Program-made: the position numbers and the translations under genes
The notes under the pieces: generated by a model
Database searches by the model: none
What the model saw: the letters and a program-made list of their open reading frames with translations, nothing else
Told to the model about the DNA's origin: nothing
NCBI RefSeq assembly: GCF_018555685.1
Contig: NZ_JAFLWW010000005.1
Location: 186,001 to 250,000 of the forward strand
Direction of reading: 5' to 3'
Length of the DNA stretch: 64,000 nucleotides
Source of the DNA: Aminobacter anthyllidis
Lineage (GTDB): Bacteria > Pseudomonadota > Alphaproteobacteria > Rhizobiales > Rhizobiaceae
In this document: in pieces, positions 33,314-43,382 of the stretch
Layout of the letters: the number at the start of each line of letters is the position of its first letter
How positions within the stretch are numbered: the first letter of the stretch is position 1

Positions 33314-34018
33314 TCAGGCCGGAACCGTCGCCGTGGTCTCGTCGACCTTCGGCCGGTTCAGCGGCAGCTGCGTGCCGGTCACCACGAAGTAGGCGTTCTC
33401 GGCGATATTGGTGACGTGATCGCCAATCCGCTCGAGGTTCTTGGCGCAGAACAGAAGATGCGTGCAGGCGGTGATGTTGCGCGGATCTTCCATCATGTAG
33501 GTCAGGAGTTCGCGGAACACCGCAGTGTACTGGATGTCGATCTTCTGGTCGTCGGCGCGCAGCTCCTTCAGGCCCTCGGCCTGGCGCGCGACATAGAGGT
33601 CGACGACGCCGCGGACCTGGCCAAGCACCAGCTGTGCCATGGCGTCGATCGAATGCGACAGGTTGCGCGGTGTCGCCGACTGGCCGACAGCGCCGACGCG
33701 CTTGGCGATGTTCTTGGCAAGGTCGCCGATGCGTTCGAGATCACCGGCCATGCGGATGGCGCCGACAACCGCGCGCAGATCCTGCGCCATCGGCTGGCGC
33801 TTGGCGATCAGCGTGATCGCCGAATTGTCGAGGTCCCGCTGCTTGGCGTCCATGATGGTGTCGTCAGCAACCACGTTCTGCGCCAGCGACTGGTCGGACG
33901 ACAAAAGCGCGCGAATGGCGCCGGCGACCATCGCGCTGGCGAGATCGCCCATGTCGCGGATGAGCTGGTCGACGTGCTGGAGTTCTTCGTCGAAGGACCG
34001 GACTGTATGTTCGCCCAT
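33314..34018 (-). CDS. phoU: Phosphate signalling protein PhoU
   Basis: A 234-residue all-helical protein with two PhoU repeats. Each carries the metal-binding type E/D-xxx-D motif: DLERIGDLAKNIAKR (about 95-110) and NLERIGDHVTNIAENA (about 194-209). It links Pst transporter activity to the PhoR-PhoB system. The start MGEHTVRSFDEEL is fixed by homologous length. It lies between pstB and phoB. Confidence 0.95.
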   Translation of the reverse strand: MGEHTVRSFDEELQHVDQLIRDMGDLASAMVAGAIRALLSSDQSLAQNVVADDTIMDAKQRDLDNSAITLIAKRQPMAQDLRAVVGAIRMAGDLERIGDLAKNIAKRVGAVGQSATPRNLSHSIDAMAQLVLGQVRGVVDLYVARQAEGLKELRADDQKIDIQYTAVFRELLTYMMEDPRNITACTHLLFCAKNLERIGDHVTNIAENAYFVVTGTQLPLNRPKVDETTATVPA

Positions 34019-34059
34019 GATTTCTTCCTCGTCTCGTGTACCGCGGCGAAAACGCTCAC

Positions 34060-34884
34060 TCAGCCGAAGCGGCCGGTGATGTAGTCCTGCGTCCGCTTGT
34101 CGTCGGGGTTGGTGAACATCTTGTCGGTCGGGCCTTCCTCGACGAGATAGCCGAGGTGGAACATCGCCGTGCGCTGCGACACGCGTGCTGCCTGCTGCAT
34201 CGAGTGCGTCACGATGACGATGGTGTAGTTCTCGCGCAACTCGTCGATAAGCTCCTCGACCTTCGCGGTGGCGATCGGATCGAGCGCCGAGCACGGCTCG
34301 TCCATCAGGATCACCTCGGGCGCAACGGCGATGGCACGTGCGATGCACAGGCGCTGCTGCTGGCCGCCCGACAGGCCGGTGCCCGGCTCGTTGAGACGGT
34401 CCTTGGCCTCGTTCCAAAGGGCTGCCTTCTGCAGGGACTTCTCGACGATCACGTCGAGATCGGCCTTGTTCTTGGCAAGGCCATGGATGCGCGGGCCGTA
34501 GGCGACGTTTTCGTAGATCGACTTGGGGAATGGGTTCGGCTTCTGGAACACCATGCCGACACGAGCGCGCAGCTCGACGACGTCGATCTTGGGATCGTAG
34601 ATGTCTTCGTTGTCGAGCGTGATCTTGCCGCCGACGCTGGCGCTGTCGATGGTGTCGTTCATGCGGTTGAGGCAGCGCAGGAAAGTCGACTTGCCGCAGC
34701 CGGACGGGCCGATCAGAGCTGTCACCTGGTTCTGGCGAACGTCGAGATCGACGCCGAACAGCGCTTGCTTGTCGCCATAGTGCACGGTGACCTTGTCGCC
34801 GCGCATCTTGATGATTTCATTCGATCTGGCGTTCATCTCAGCATTCACCGCGTCGTCAAGGGATTTTTCGGTCATGATGTTCAT
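34060..34884 (-). CDS. pstB: Phosphate ABC transporter ATP-binding protein PstB
   Basis: A 274-residue ATPase of the high-affinity phosphate importer. Walker A is GPSGCGKST, the Q-loop segment [18 protein letters not shown] is diagnostic for PstB, the signature is [14 protein letters not shown] and Walker [13 protein letters not shown]. The [11 protein letters not shown] has AAGGAG nine bases upstream; an ATG 21 nt earlier would lack this spacing. It begins 24 bp after pstA. Confidence 0.97.
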   Translation of the reverse strand: MNIMTEKSLDDAVNAEMNARSNEIIKMRGDKVTVHYGDKQALFGVDLDVRQNQVTALIGPSGCGKSTFLRCLNRMNDTIDSASVGGKITLDNEDIYDPKIDVVELRARVGMVFQKPNPFPKSIYENVAYGPRIHGLAKNKADLDVIVEKSLQKAALWNEAKDRLNEPGTGLSGGQQQRLCIARAIAVAPEVILMDEPCSALDPIATAKVEELIDELRENYTIVIVTHSMQQAARVSQRTAMFHLGYLVEEGPTDKMFTNPDDKRTQDYITGRFG

Positions 34885-34908
34885 AGCAGGATACTCCTTG
34901 TCCATGCC

Positions 34909-36225
34909 CTACCAGCGGCGCTCGAAGCGGCGGCGCAGGACGATGGCGACGATGTTCATGGCCATGAGGAAGATCAAAAGGATGATGATGGCACCCGACA
35001 TGCGTTCGACGAAGGCGCGTTCGGCCTCGTTCGCCCACATGTAGATCTGCACCGGCAAAGCCGTCGCCGGATCGAAAGGCGTCGTGGGATAGTCGGCAAC
35101 GAAGGCGACCATGCCAATGAGAAGCAGTGGCGCTGTCTCGCCGAGCGCGCGCGCCAGGCCAATGATCGTGCCGGTCAGGATGCCGGGTGCGGCCAGCGGC
35201 AGGATGTGCTGGAACACCATCTGCATCTTCGAAGCACCCAGACCCAGCGCTGCCGAGCGGATCGACGGCGGCACGGCAGCCAGGGCGGCACGTGTTGCGA
35301 TGATGATCGTCGGCAACGTCATCAGCGTCAGCACCAGGCCACCGACGAAGGAAGCCGAGCGCGGCAGGCCGAGGAAGTTGATGAACACCGCAAGGCCGAG
35401 CAGACCGAAGACGATCGACGGCACGGCGGCGAGGTTGTTGATGTTGACTTCGATCAGGTCGGTGAAGCGGCTCTTCTTGGCGAATTCCTCGAGATAGATC
35501 GAGGCTGCGACGCCGATCGGCAGCGCCAGCAAAAGCACGATGACCATCATGTAGAACGAGCCGATGAGAGCGACGCCGACACCAGAGGTTTCAGGCCGGC
35601 TCGATGCGCCGTAGCTGAACAGTCCGGTGTTGAAGTGCTCGGCCATCACGCCTTCGGCCTTGAGCTTGTTCATCCACTCGACCTGCTGGTCGGACACCTT
35701 GCGGCGGCTTTCCGGCACTTCGAGATCGATCTGGCCCTTGAAAGCCGAGTCGAGATTGGCGGCAGCCAGGATGTCGACATTGCGCGTCGTGCCAATGACC
35801 GACGGGTCGGCGGCGACGATCGCCCGGAGCTGGACACGCGAACTGTCGGACAGGAAGCCCTTGAGCTTGCGCACCTCGGCCTTGTCGTTCGGGTCGATGC
35901 CGAGCTTCTCGATCAGCGCAGCCTCGGCGATCTTGGGATAGTTCGCCGTGATCAGCACGTTCGGATCGGTCGCCCGCTTGTTGGACGGGTCGATGATCTT
36001 TTCGTCGAAATTGATCGGCAGCGTCACCGTCGTCTGCCAGAAGGCAGTGTAGCCCTTGGAGATGATCGAGGTCAGCATGACACCCAGGAACGCCAGGCCA
36101 ACGGCAATCGCCAGCACGCCGTAAAGGCGGAAGCGGCGTTCGGCGGCGTAGCGTTTCTTGATGCCGATGTCGCGGCGTGGTCGGGCAGCCGACGTGGTCA
36201 GCGTGTCGAGCGAAATATCGGTCAT
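34909..36225 (-). CDS. pstA: Phosphate ABC transporter permease PstA
   Basis: A 438-residue inner-membrane permease. An extended N-terminal region with one helix (about 34-56) and a periplasmic domain (about 60-225) precedes about five permease helices. The coupling loop IRSAALGLGASKMQMVFQHILPLAAPG is present. The long N-terminus is the DUF3333 arrangement seen in alphaproteobacterial PstA. The start overlaps the pstC stop (ATGA). Confidence 0.95.
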   Translation of the reverse strand: MTDISLDTLTTSAARPRRDIGIKKRYAAERRFRLYGVLAIAVGLAFLGVMLTSIISKGYTAFWQTTVTLPINFDEKIIDPSNKRATDPNVLITANYPKIAEAALIEKLGIDPNDKAEVRKLKGFLSDSSRVQLRAIVAADPSVIGTTRNVDILAAANLDSAFKGQIDLEVPESRRKVSDQQVEWMNKLKAEGVMAEHFNTGLFSYGASSRPETSGVGVALIGSFYMMVIVLLLALPIGVAASIYLEEFAKKSRFTDLIEVNINNLAAVPSIVFGLLGLAVFINFLGLPRSASFVGGLVLTLMTLPTIIIATRAALAAVPPSIRSAALGLGASKMQMVFQHILPLAAPGILTGTIIGLARALGETAPLLLIGMVAFVADYPTTPFDPATALPVQIYMWANEAERAFVERMSGAIIILLIFLMAMNIVAIVLRRRFERRW

Positions 36226-37688
36226 TCGTATTGCTCCCGGTACTTCCGGACGATGTAAAGCGCGACGATGTTCATCACCAAGGTCAGCGCGAAGAGCGTG
36301 ATGCCGAGCGCGAAGGCAACAAGCGTCTGCGGCGTGTTGAACTCGAGGTCGCCGGTCAGCTGGTTGACGATCTTGACGGTGATGGTGGTCATCGCCTCGA
36401 ACGGATTGAGCGTCAGGTTGGCCGCAACGCCAGCCGCCAGCACCACGATCATCGTTTCGCCGATGGCGCGCGAAGCGGTGAGCAGGATGGCGCCGACGAT
36501 GCCGGGCAAGGCGGCCGGGAGGATGACGCGCTTGATCGTTTCGGAGCGCGTGGCGCCAAGGCCGAGCGAACCGTCACGCATGGCGCGCGGCACCGCGGTG
36601 ATGATATCGTCGGAGAGGGAAGAGACCACCGGGATCAGCATCACGCCCATCACGAGGCCGGCGGTCAGGATCGACTGCGCCTGGATAAACGGGGTGCCGC
36701 CGGTCAAGGCCGCGCTGATGTCGCGCAGGAAGGGTCCGAGGGTGACGAGCGCGAAGATACCGTAGACGATGGTCGGGATGCCGGCGAGCAGTTCAAGCGC
36801 CGGCTTGACCACCGCGCGCACCTTGGGAGCGGCGTATTCCGACATGTAGACCGCCGACATCAGGCCGATCGGCACGGCGACGAGCAGCGCCACGAAGGCG
36901 ATGTAGAGCGTGCCGGCGAGCAGCGGGATCAGGCCGAACTGGCCTTCGCTGGCGCCCGCGCCGGCAGCGGCGAAGCGCGGATCCCACACGGTGCCGAAGA
37001 AGAAGTTGCTCAGCGGCACCTTCTCGAAGAAGGCGATGGTCTGGAACAGCATCGACAGCACGATGCCGATGGTCGTCAGGATGGCGAGCGTCGAGGCGCC
37101 GAGCAGGCTCCACAGCATCACCTTCTCGACATTGTTGCGCGCCCTGGCGCGGGGGCTGATGCCCTTCAAGCCGTAACCGACACCGATCAAGGCGAGGCCG
37201 ATCGAGACGACGGCGGAAATCATGCCGAGCCGATCGGAGACACGGTTGGCCTCGGTCGCGATCGGGATCATGTAGTCTTGCGTGTCGGGCGCCAGCGCCA
37301 CGCCCTTTGCGGCGAGCATCGGCTGCAGGTCGGCAAAGCTCGAAGGCAATGCACCAAGCGTCTGGCTGTCGAGTTTGCGCAGGCCGCTGGCGAGGCTCTT
37401 GACCAGGCCGGCGGCGAGATCTTCATGCGCGACGGTGCCGTCGGCGACGTCGGCCGGCAGCGCCGAATGGATGTGGCTGTTAAGATAGGCGCTCGCGCCG
37501 ATATCCCACGCAGCGAGAAACAATACCGCCGGAACAACGCCCGTCAGGAACGCCCACCAGCCGTGGTAATGCGCACGCGAGTGCGGCTTGACCGTTCCGT
37601 CATCCTGCGAACGCGCCCTTTGCCGGCCGGCCACGAAGGCCGCCAGTCCGATTGCAAGTACGATGGCGAAGACAAGCAGGAAAGACAT
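36222..37688 (-). CDS. pstC: Phosphate ABC transporter permease PstC
   Basis: A 488-residue inner-membrane permease, longer than E. coli PstC, with N-terminal helices and a large periplasmic stretch before the core. The coupling loop is MRDGSLGLGATRSETIKRVILPAALPG. It follows pstS after a strong intercistronic hairpin and overlaps pstA by 4 bp, so PstC and PstA are probably made in equal amounts. Confidence 0.95.
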   Translation of the reverse strand: MSFLLVFAIVLAIGLAAFVAGRQRARSQDDGTVKPHSRAHYHGWWAFLTGVVPAVLFLAAWDIGASAYLNSHIHSALPADVADGTVAHEDLAAGLVKSLASGLRKLDSQTLGALPSSFADLQPMLAAKGVALAPDTQDYMIPIATEANRVSDRLGMISAVVSIGLALIGVGYGLKGISPRARARNNVEKVMLWSLLGASTLAILTTIGIVLSMLFQTIAFFEKVPLSNFFFGTVWDPRFAAAGAGASEGQFGLIPLLAGTLYIAFVALLVAVPIGLMSAVYMSEYAAPKVRAVVKPALELLAGIPTIVYGIFALVTLGPFLRDISAALTGGTPFIQAQSILTAGLVMGVMLIPVVSSLSDDIITAVPRAMRDGSLGLGATRSETIKRVILPAALPGIVGAILLTASRAIGETMIVVLAAGVAANLTLNPFEAMTTITVKIVNQLTGDLEFNTPQTLVAFALGITLFALTLVMNIVALYIVRKYREQYE

Positions 37689-37745
37689 GGGCCAGCCTCG
37701 GTGGATTCAGATCATTGTGCCGAACGGAACAGCCGGCGAAATAGT

Positions 37746-37779
37746 CCAAGGGGCGGCAGTTTTTTCCGCCGCCCCTTGG
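37746..37779 (-). other. Intercistronic hairpin between pstS and pstC
   Basis: Perfect 12-bp stem CCAAGGGGCGGC/GCCGCCCCTTGG around a 10-nt loop, just after the pstS stop. On the transcript strand it has no T-tract afterwards, so it looks like an mRNA-stabilising or attenuating hairpin, not a full terminator. It fits the higher need for the binding protein. Confidence 0.75.
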
Positions 37780-37787
37780 CAGTTCAA

Positions 37788-38825
37788 TTACATGGTCTTG
37801 CCGGCGCCGAAGGCTTCGCGCTGGGCAGCGCGCTCAGCGTCCGGAGCGGCAACCAGGCCGTATTCGGCAAGCGGGCTTTCCGGGCCGACCATCTGGTCGT
37901 CGAGGAAGAACTCGACATATTCCTTGAGGCCGGGAACGACGCCGAGATGTGCCTTCTTGACGTAGAAGAACAGCGGACGCGACACCGGATACTCGCCCTT
38001 GGCGATGGTCTCGACCGAAGGCGTGATGCCGCCGACGGTGGCGACCTTCAGCTTGTCGGCGTTGTTTTCGTAGAAGGCCAGGCCGAACACGCCGACGCCG
38101 GTCTTGTTGGAGTCGATGCGGGCGAGCGTCTCGGAGTAGTCGCCGTCGATGTCGACAGCCTTGCCGTCCTTGCGCACTGCCTTGCACGCGGCTTCGGCGG
38201 CCTTGTCGTCGAGGCCCGCAGCCTTGCCGGCTTCAACGCCGCCGAGCTTCTTGCAGCCGGCGATCAGCAGCTTCTCTTCGAAGACTTCGCGGGTGCCGTG
38301 CTTTTCGCCCGGAATGTAGGCGGCGATGTCCCAGTCGGGCAGGTTCGGGTTGACCTGGTTCCACTTGGTGTTCGGGTTGTCGACCAGCTTGCCGTCAACG
38401 GCGATCTTGGCGGCGAGCGCCTTGTAGACGTCTTCAGGCGTCAGCGCCCAGTCCGGGCCCTTGACGTCGGTTGCGAAGACGATGCCGTCATAGCCGATCT
38501 TCACTTCCTGGATTTCCTTGACGCCAGCGTCGACGCAGGACTGCACTTCGTCCTTCTTCATCGGACGCGAGGAGTTGGCGATGTCGATGGTGTTCTCGCC
38601 GACGCCCTTGCAGAATTCCTTGATGCCGGCGCCCGAACCGCCTGATTCAACGACCGGGGTCTTGAAGTTGGTGAAGGTTTCACCGAACTGCTCGGCGACG
38701 ATCTTGGCATAAGGCAGAACGGTCGAGGAACCGGCAACCTGGATCTGGTCGCGGGCCGAGGCATAGCCTACCGAGGCTGCGATCGCGAAGGCAGCAGCCG
38801 ACGCGGTGAGAAGAGCTTTTTTCAT
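37788..38825 (-). CDS. pstS: Periplasmic phosphate-binding protein PstS
   Basis: A 345-residue binding protein. The signal peptide MKKALLTASAAAFAIAASVGYASA is followed by a phosphate-binding fold (IQVAGSSTVLPYAKIVAEQF; VVESGGSGAGIKEFCKGVG; ANSSRPMKKDE). These hold the Ser, Gly and Arg ligands. It is the larger PstS type with SPLAEYGLVAAP near the end. GGAGCAGG precedes the ATG. First gene of the operon; a Pho box lies upstream. Confidence 0.96.
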   Translation of the reverse strand: MKKALLTASAAAFAIAASVGYASARDQIQVAGSSTVLPYAKIVAEQFGETFTNFKTPVVESGGSGAGIKEFCKGVGENTIDIANSSRPMKKDEVQSCVDAGVKEIQEVKIGYDGIVFATDVKGPDWALTPEDVYKALAAKIAVDGKLVDNPNTKWNQVNPNLPDWDIAAYIPGEKHGTREVFEEKLLIAGCKKLGGVEAGKAAGLDDKAAEAACKAVRKDGKAVDIDGDYSETLARIDSNKTGVGVFGLAFYENNADKLKVATVGGITPSVETIAKGEYPVSRPLFFYVKKAHLGVVPGLKEYVEFFLDDQMVGPESPLAEYGLVAAPDAERAAQREAFGAGKTM

Positions 38826-38898
38826 TGGGGCCTGCTCCTGTGGGAGTATCTCGTATGACGCCATTCCTCGGCGCCCGGTGAGCCAATAGCCCCCCTCT

Positions 38899-38916
38899 AT
38901 TACAGTTGCATGACAG
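38899..38916 (-). promoter_or_regulatory. Pho box upstream of pstS
   Basis: Minus strand CTGTCATGCAACTGTAAT: two direct 7-bp half-sites 11 bp apart, one mismatch from the CTGTCAT-N4-CTGTCAT consensus. A weaker third half-site (GTGACAC) lies 11 bp upstream in phase. It is the expected PhoB site for the pst operon. Confidence 0.8.
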
Positions 38917-39114
38917 TTTCGTGTCACCCCTGTAACGGTTGCAGTGCTTGGCGCTGAAGGGGTCGTTTCCTCGGTCCTTTGCCGGCGCGAGGCAAACTAC
39001 AGGCAGGCAACGAATGCAAGCCGCCTACCCAACGTCAGGCCGGCCTTTGGCGTGTGGAACTGTCACATTTCCACAGTCTTTGAGATACGGCCCGGTCTGT
39101 GTCCCGGATTCGGG

Positions 39115-42060
39115 TCAGACGGCGCCGCGGCGCTCCTCGTCCTGCCACGACCAGCGCTCGATCTTTTCGAGCAGCGCGCGCGGGCTGATCGGCTTGGGCA
39201 GGTAGTCGTCCATGCCGGCTTCGAGGCAGCGTTCCTTGTCGCCTTTCAGGGCGTGGGCGGTGACGCCGATGATTGGCACGCGCATGCCCGTGCCGCGTTC
39301 GAGCTTGCGGATTTCGCTCGTCGCCTCGAGCCCGTTCATCTCGGGCATCGACACGTCCATCAGGATCATCCTGGGACGGCGCTCGCCATAGGCGGCGACC
39401 GCGCGCCGGCCATTGCCGACGATCTCGAAGCTGAGCTCGGTCTCGGCAAGGATCTGGCTGAACACCATCTGGTTCACCTCGTTGTCTTCGGCAACGAGAA
39501 TGTCGAGACCGCCATCGCCGCCTGGCCGCTGGCCGCCACGCAGGCGCGCGACGCTGGGCGCCGGATTGCTGGCATGTTTAGCCGGCACCTGCGCATCGGC
39601 CATCTGCGCCGGCGTGAGATTGGGCGCCCGCTTGCGCTGGATCGCCGCGACGAGCGCCTCCAGCAGCGCCGAGGAGCGCGCCGGCTTGATCAGCTGGGCA
39701 TCGATGGCGAGATCGCGGTGCGCGGGCCCCGAAAGCGACTGGTCGACCGACGTCAGCATGACGATTGGCGTTTCAGACAGGGTCGGTGATTGCCTGACGA
39801 TCCGCGCCATCTCGGCGCCGGTCATGCCGGGCATCTGGTAGTCGAGCACGATGCAATCGACTTTGACGCCCATCGCCTGCGCGGCCTGCAGCACCTGCAG
39901 GCCCTCGGCACCGCTTTTCGCGGCGCAGGAATCGAAACCCCACGACAGCATCTGTTCGGTCAGGATGGTGCGGTTGACCGCGTTGTCGTCGACGATCAGC
40001 ACGCGCGCGCCGGTCACGTCGATCAGCGCCGCCGGCCGCGTTTCGAGCCGCCCCGCATTGGGCAGGGTTAGCGTGAACCAGAAGGTCGAGCCGGCGCCCT
40101 CGCCGCTTTCAACGCCGATCTCGCCGCCCATCATGTCGACGAGCCGGGAGGTAATGGCGAGGCCGAGGCCGGTGCCTTCGTGCCGGCGCGTCGACGACGC
40201 ATCGACCTGGCTGAACTTTTCGAACACCAGCTTGAGCTTGGCTTCGGGGATACCGATGCCGGTGTCGGTAACGGCTACGTGCAGCTTGGTGGCCTCGCCA
40301 TCGCTGCGACCAGTCACATCGACGAGCACATGGCCAGAATCGGTGAACTTCACCGCATTGCCGAGCAAATTGGTGATGATCTGCCTGATGCGGCCGACGT
40401 CGCCGACATAGAGGTGCCGGAGATCGGGCTGCATCCGGACGATCAGTTCGAGGTCCTTCTCCTTGGCCCGCGTCGACATCAGCGTGGCAACGTCCTCGAT
40501 CGCCTCCGACAGGTTGAACGGGATCGGGTCGAGCACCAGCTGGCCGGCATCGATCTTCGAGAAATCGAGGATGTCGTTGATGATCGTCAGCAGCGCATTG
40601 CCTGACTTGACGATGATGTCGGTGAAGGTTTTCTGCTTCGGATCGAGATCGGACTTCGCCAGAAGCTCGGCCATGCCGAGCACGCCGTTCATCGGCGTGC
40701 GGATTTCATGGCTCATATTGGCGAGGAACTCCGACTTGGCGCGGTCGGCCAGCACGGCCCGGCGCTGCGCTTCCTCAAGCTCCGTCTCGCGCTGCTTGAG
40801 CTCGGTGATGTCGGTGGTCGAGCCGATCAGGTAAAGCGAGCCGTCGGACGCCACCATCGCGCCCTTGCGTGCGAACTGATGGCGCACCATCCCGTCGGCG
40901 CTTGTCGCCGTCTCTTCGATCTCCACCGTCGTGCCGCTACGCATGACCTCGCGGTCGGCCTCCATGAAGGGCTCGCCTTCGGCGCCGAAGATCTCCAGGT
41001 CGGTCTTGCCGATGGCTTCCTCTTTGGAATAGCCGGTCAGCTCGCACCAGCCCTGGTTGACATACATCAGCCTGAGGTCGGCGTGCTTGGCGTAGATCGA
41101 CACCGGAACATTGTCGATCAGGCTGCGGAACACCTCGTTCTCGCGCATCGAGTCCTGCAGCGCGCGCTCGCGCTGCTTGAGTTCGGTGATGTCGACGCGC
41201 ACGCCGATGAAGGTTCCGTCGGCCAGCCGCTGGTCAAAGATCTGGTACCAGCGCCCGTCGGGATTGCGCCGTTCCCGCACCGCCTGGCTGGTGTGATAGC
41301 GCTCGACCATGCCCTCGACCCAGGCTTCGGGATCGGCGTCATACAGGTCATCGAGATCTTCGTCGCTGGTGTCGCGGAAGTAGCCCGAGCGCTGCGCCAG
41401 CACCATGCTGTCGCGCAGTGTGTGGCCCTCGGTCAAGACGCCGCTGAGCGCCGGCAACGCGCTCTTGAGCTTGCGGTTGGCAAGCACGAAACGGTCGTCG
41501 CGGTCGTAGATGATGACGCCCGCCGGCAGCGATTCCAGCACTTCGGCCAGCCGGTGGCGGGCCTCGACGGCTTCGACCTCGCGCCGCTTCATCTCGCTGA
41601 CGTCGTAGTACGAAACCAACCGCTTGCCGCCGGAAAGGGCCGTGACCGAATAGATCATGGTGCAGCCGTCGGCGCGGCGGAATTCGCGCGGCGCGACATC
41701 GCCGGCCGAGATCTCGGACTCGCGCAAGGCGACGTAGCTTTCCCAGTCGCCGTCGGGAATGGCGTAGACCCCGCTATAGCGGTTGATGTCCATCAGGGCC
41801 CTGAACGGGCAGCCCATGGCGACCTGGCCGACGGTCAGCTTCCAGATGTCGTAGAAGGCCCTGTTGATGAACTGCACGTTCAGGCCGGCATCAACCAGCA
41901 CCACGCCCATGTTCATCGAATCGATGGTGCGTTCGAGATCGGCATAAGGCAGGCTGAGATCGTCCCGGGCCCGCGCATCGCCAGCCTGGTTCGTCAGCCC
42001 CCGCTCATTGGCCGGCTCGCCGGTCGGATCGTTGACGTCCGAGCCCAGAATTTTCCGCAT
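39115..42060 (-). CDS. Soluble hybrid histidine kinase: three PAS domains, HisKA, HATPase, two receivers
   Basis: A 981-residue kinase with no membrane helix. PAS domains lie at about 42-155, 170-292 and 305-422. HisKA has [15 protein letters not shown] (His451), and the ATPase domain carries [20 protein letters not shown] and GTGLGLAI. Receiver 1 (about 685-805) has Asp740 in [11 protein letters not shown] and receiver 2 (about 853-970) has Asp902 in [11 protein letters not shown]. There is no Hpt domain, so a separate phosphotransfer protein is implied. It occupies the place upstream of pstS, on the same strand, where phoR is often found, but its architecture is not PhoR. Confidence 0.93.
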   Translation of the reverse strand: MRKILGSDVNDPTGEPANERGLTNQAGDARARDDLSLPYADLERTIDSMNMGVVLVDAGLNVQFINRAFYDIWKLTVGQVAMGCPFRALMDINRYSGVYAIPDGDWESYVALRESEISAGDVAPREFRRADGCTMIYSVTALSGGKRLVSYYDVSEMKRREVEAVEARHRLAEVLESLPAGVIIYDRDDRFVLANRKLKSALPALSGVLTEGHTLRDSMVLAQRSGYFRDTSDEDLDDLYDADPEAWVEGMVERYHTSQAVRERRNPDGRWYQIFDQRLADGTFIGVRVDITELKQRERALQDSMRENEVFRSLIDNVPVSIYAKHADLRLMYVNQGWCELTGYSKEEAIGKTDLEIFGAEGEPFMEADREVMRSGTTVEIEETATSADGMVRHQFARKGAMVASDGSLYLIGSTTDITELKQRETELEEAQRRAVLADRAKSEFLANMSHEIRTPMNGVLGMAELLAKSDLDPKQKTFTDIIVKSGNALLTIINDILDFSKIDAGQLVLDPIPFNLSEAIEDVATLMSTRAKEKDLELIVRMQPDLRHLYVGDVGRIRQIITNLLGNAVKFTDSGHVLVDVTGRSDGEATKLHVAVTDTGIGIPEAKLKLVFEKFSQVDASSTRRHEGTGLGLAITSRLVDMMGGEIGVESGEGAGSTFWFTLTLPNAGRLETRPAALIDVTGARVLIVDDNAVNRTILTEQMLSWGFDSCAAKSGAEGLQVLQAAQAMGVKVDCIVLDYQMPGMTGAEMARIVRQSPTLSETPIVMLTSVDQSLSGPAHRDLAIDAQLIKPARSSALLEALVAAIQRKRAPNLTPAQMADAQVPAKHASNPAPSVARLRGGQRPGGDGGLDILVAEDNEVNQMVFSQILAETELSFEIVGNGRRAVAAYGERRPRMILMDVSMPEMNGLEATSEIRKLERGTGMRVPIIGVTAHALKGDKERCLEAGMDDYLPKPISPRALLEKIERWSWQDEERRGAV

Positions 42061-42306
42061 CCGTCAGCCCTGCATGCATGGAGCGATGCTGCTCCCCCGC
42101 AGACCGCCGCGACAAACCTTGCCGCAGAAGCATTAACGACTGACTAACCTTAACGCCGCGGCGCCATACATGAGCGGATTCAAATGTAATCGAAATGAGA
42201 AGCTGCGAAAAGCTACCGCCGAATCTGCACTTACTTTCCGCAGCGTCACAAGCGGACGACCAGGAAACCGCCAGTCGCAGCCTCAAGAGCGTCCGAAACC
42301 TCTCGG

Positions 42307-42672
42307 CTAATCGTCATTGGCCGCGTTGAGCTCTTCCGGCCGCATGCCGCCATTGGGATCGACGAGGCCGAGCGACCTGGCCCGGATCATCCGGCGCGAC
42401 TTGAGCAAGGGCGAGAGTGCCGCCTGCACATCCGACATACGCGGATTGCGCTCATGCGCAGCAACCGCCGAGTCGTCGGCATAAAGCTCGTTGACCATCA
42501 CCTTGTTGGCGATCGGCGTGCCGTCACGCTCCACCGGCTTGATGACCTCGAAGCGCAGGCAGCCCGGCTCTTCCTGCAACGTGGCGCGGGCATGTTCCGA
42601 GATCAGGTCGAGGAACTGCTCCTCCGCCCCGTCCAGTGTCTCGAATTCAACGATGATGGTCATTTCAGCCAA
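42307..42672 (-). CDS. Antibiotic biosynthesis monooxygenase (ABM)-fold protein, putative quinol monooxygenase
   Basis: A 121-residue protein. The ABM dimeric alpha/beta-barrel core (about 4-95) starts MTIIVEFETLDGAEEQFLDL and includes EPGCLRFEVIKPVERDGT and VMVNELYADDSAVAAHE. A C-terminal tail is less conserved. Related enzymes oxidise quinols without cofactor or serve as dimer platforms. The start may be a TTG at 42672 (AAGGAAAGG nine bases upstream) or the ATG three codons later. Nothing nearby defines a substrate. Confidence 0.85.
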   Translation of the reverse strand: MAEMTIIVEFETLDGAEEQFLDLISEHARATLQEEPGCLRFEVIKPVERDGTPIANKVMVNELYADDSAVAAHERNPRMSDVQAALSPLLKSRRMIRARSLGLVDPNGGMRPEELNAANDD

Positions 42673-43382
42673 GCTTTTGTGCCTTTCCTTCGATCCCGCG
42701 GTCCGGTGCCGCCATCCGGCTGGCCGGCAGGACGGTGACGTCAGGCTAAGTCATGCAGGCAGCGTTGGAAAGGCCATGGCAGGCCTGAGGCGCACCGGCG
42801 GGCGAAGGGTTGTGCAGCCCGCCGGGCGTTGCCAAAGACGCGCACTCGATACATTGCGCATGTGAATGGTGCGGAGTTGATGGTGAACAAATGATAAAGG
42901 ATTGCGATCACGGTCGATGTCAGGATGTAAGGCAAAGCCTCTTGCGCGGAACCATTTCCCGCCCCGGAGAGTTGCATCCAGGCACATCGGGCGTGGTCTT
43001 TTCCTTTCAGCCACGCTCAGAAAGGGCCCGCCGCCCCCCTCGCGGCGGGTCCTTTCACCAGGTTTTCAGCACCTTTGCTTGCAACTCCGATGCAACCCAG
43101 AGTGACTCGACATCACACAGGTTGTAGAGCAGAATTTCCGCCCTGAAATGACCCACGCCAGCATGCAACCTTTGCCTCAAGGAGGCATATCGATGCTATC
43201 GCCTGCGGCAGATGCTTCCACATACGTGACGATGCTGAACTCTATCCTCGTTCTATACCCACGGGCATAGGCGGGGATTTAGTTGTCGATCGCGATCAGC
43301 TTTGCTGACCGTGACAGCAAGCAGGCAAAAACTCAGCAGCAAAGCATAAGACAAAAGAACAAGCACCATATGGGAGAAGACT
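42673..43382. other. Long intergenic region, about 700 bp
   Basis: I see no ordinary-length gene. It holds a GC hairpin at about 43024-43055 (GGGCCCGCCGC / GCGGCGGGTCC followed by TTTC), which could end a small RNA or an unseen transcript, and a 25-codon open frame with a strong ribosome-binding site at 43193. Short overlapping minus-strand frames at 42741-43014 have no supporting signals. Confidence 0.5.
43193..43270 (+). CDS. Candidate micro-ORF (25 aa)
   Basis: ATG at 43193 is preceded by AAGGAGG (43179-43185) at 7-nt spacing, the strongest Shine-Dalgarno match in this gap. The frame reads MLSPAADASTYVTMLNSILV and five more residues to a TAG stop. It could be a leader peptide or a small protein. 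Support is the ribosome-binding site only. Confidence 0.3.
   Translation: MLSPAADASTYVTMLNSILVLYPRA

Noticed and set aside
34036-38645. Very long plus-strand open frames (740 and 822 codons) opposite the pst operon
   Set aside because: They are antisense shadows of pstB, pstA, pstC and pstS, rich in Arg, His and Asp, without ribosome-binding sites. High GC content leaves such frames open by chance.
39057-39082. GGAAC upstream region near 39057 as an EcfG promoter
   Set aside because: The block 16-17 bp downstream does not match CGTT, and no plus-strand gene follows.
42741-43014. Overlapping minus-strand frames of 78 and 87 codons in the 42.7-43.0 kb gap
   Set aside because: No ribosome-binding site, Arg/Cys-rich composition, and they overlap each other in different frames.
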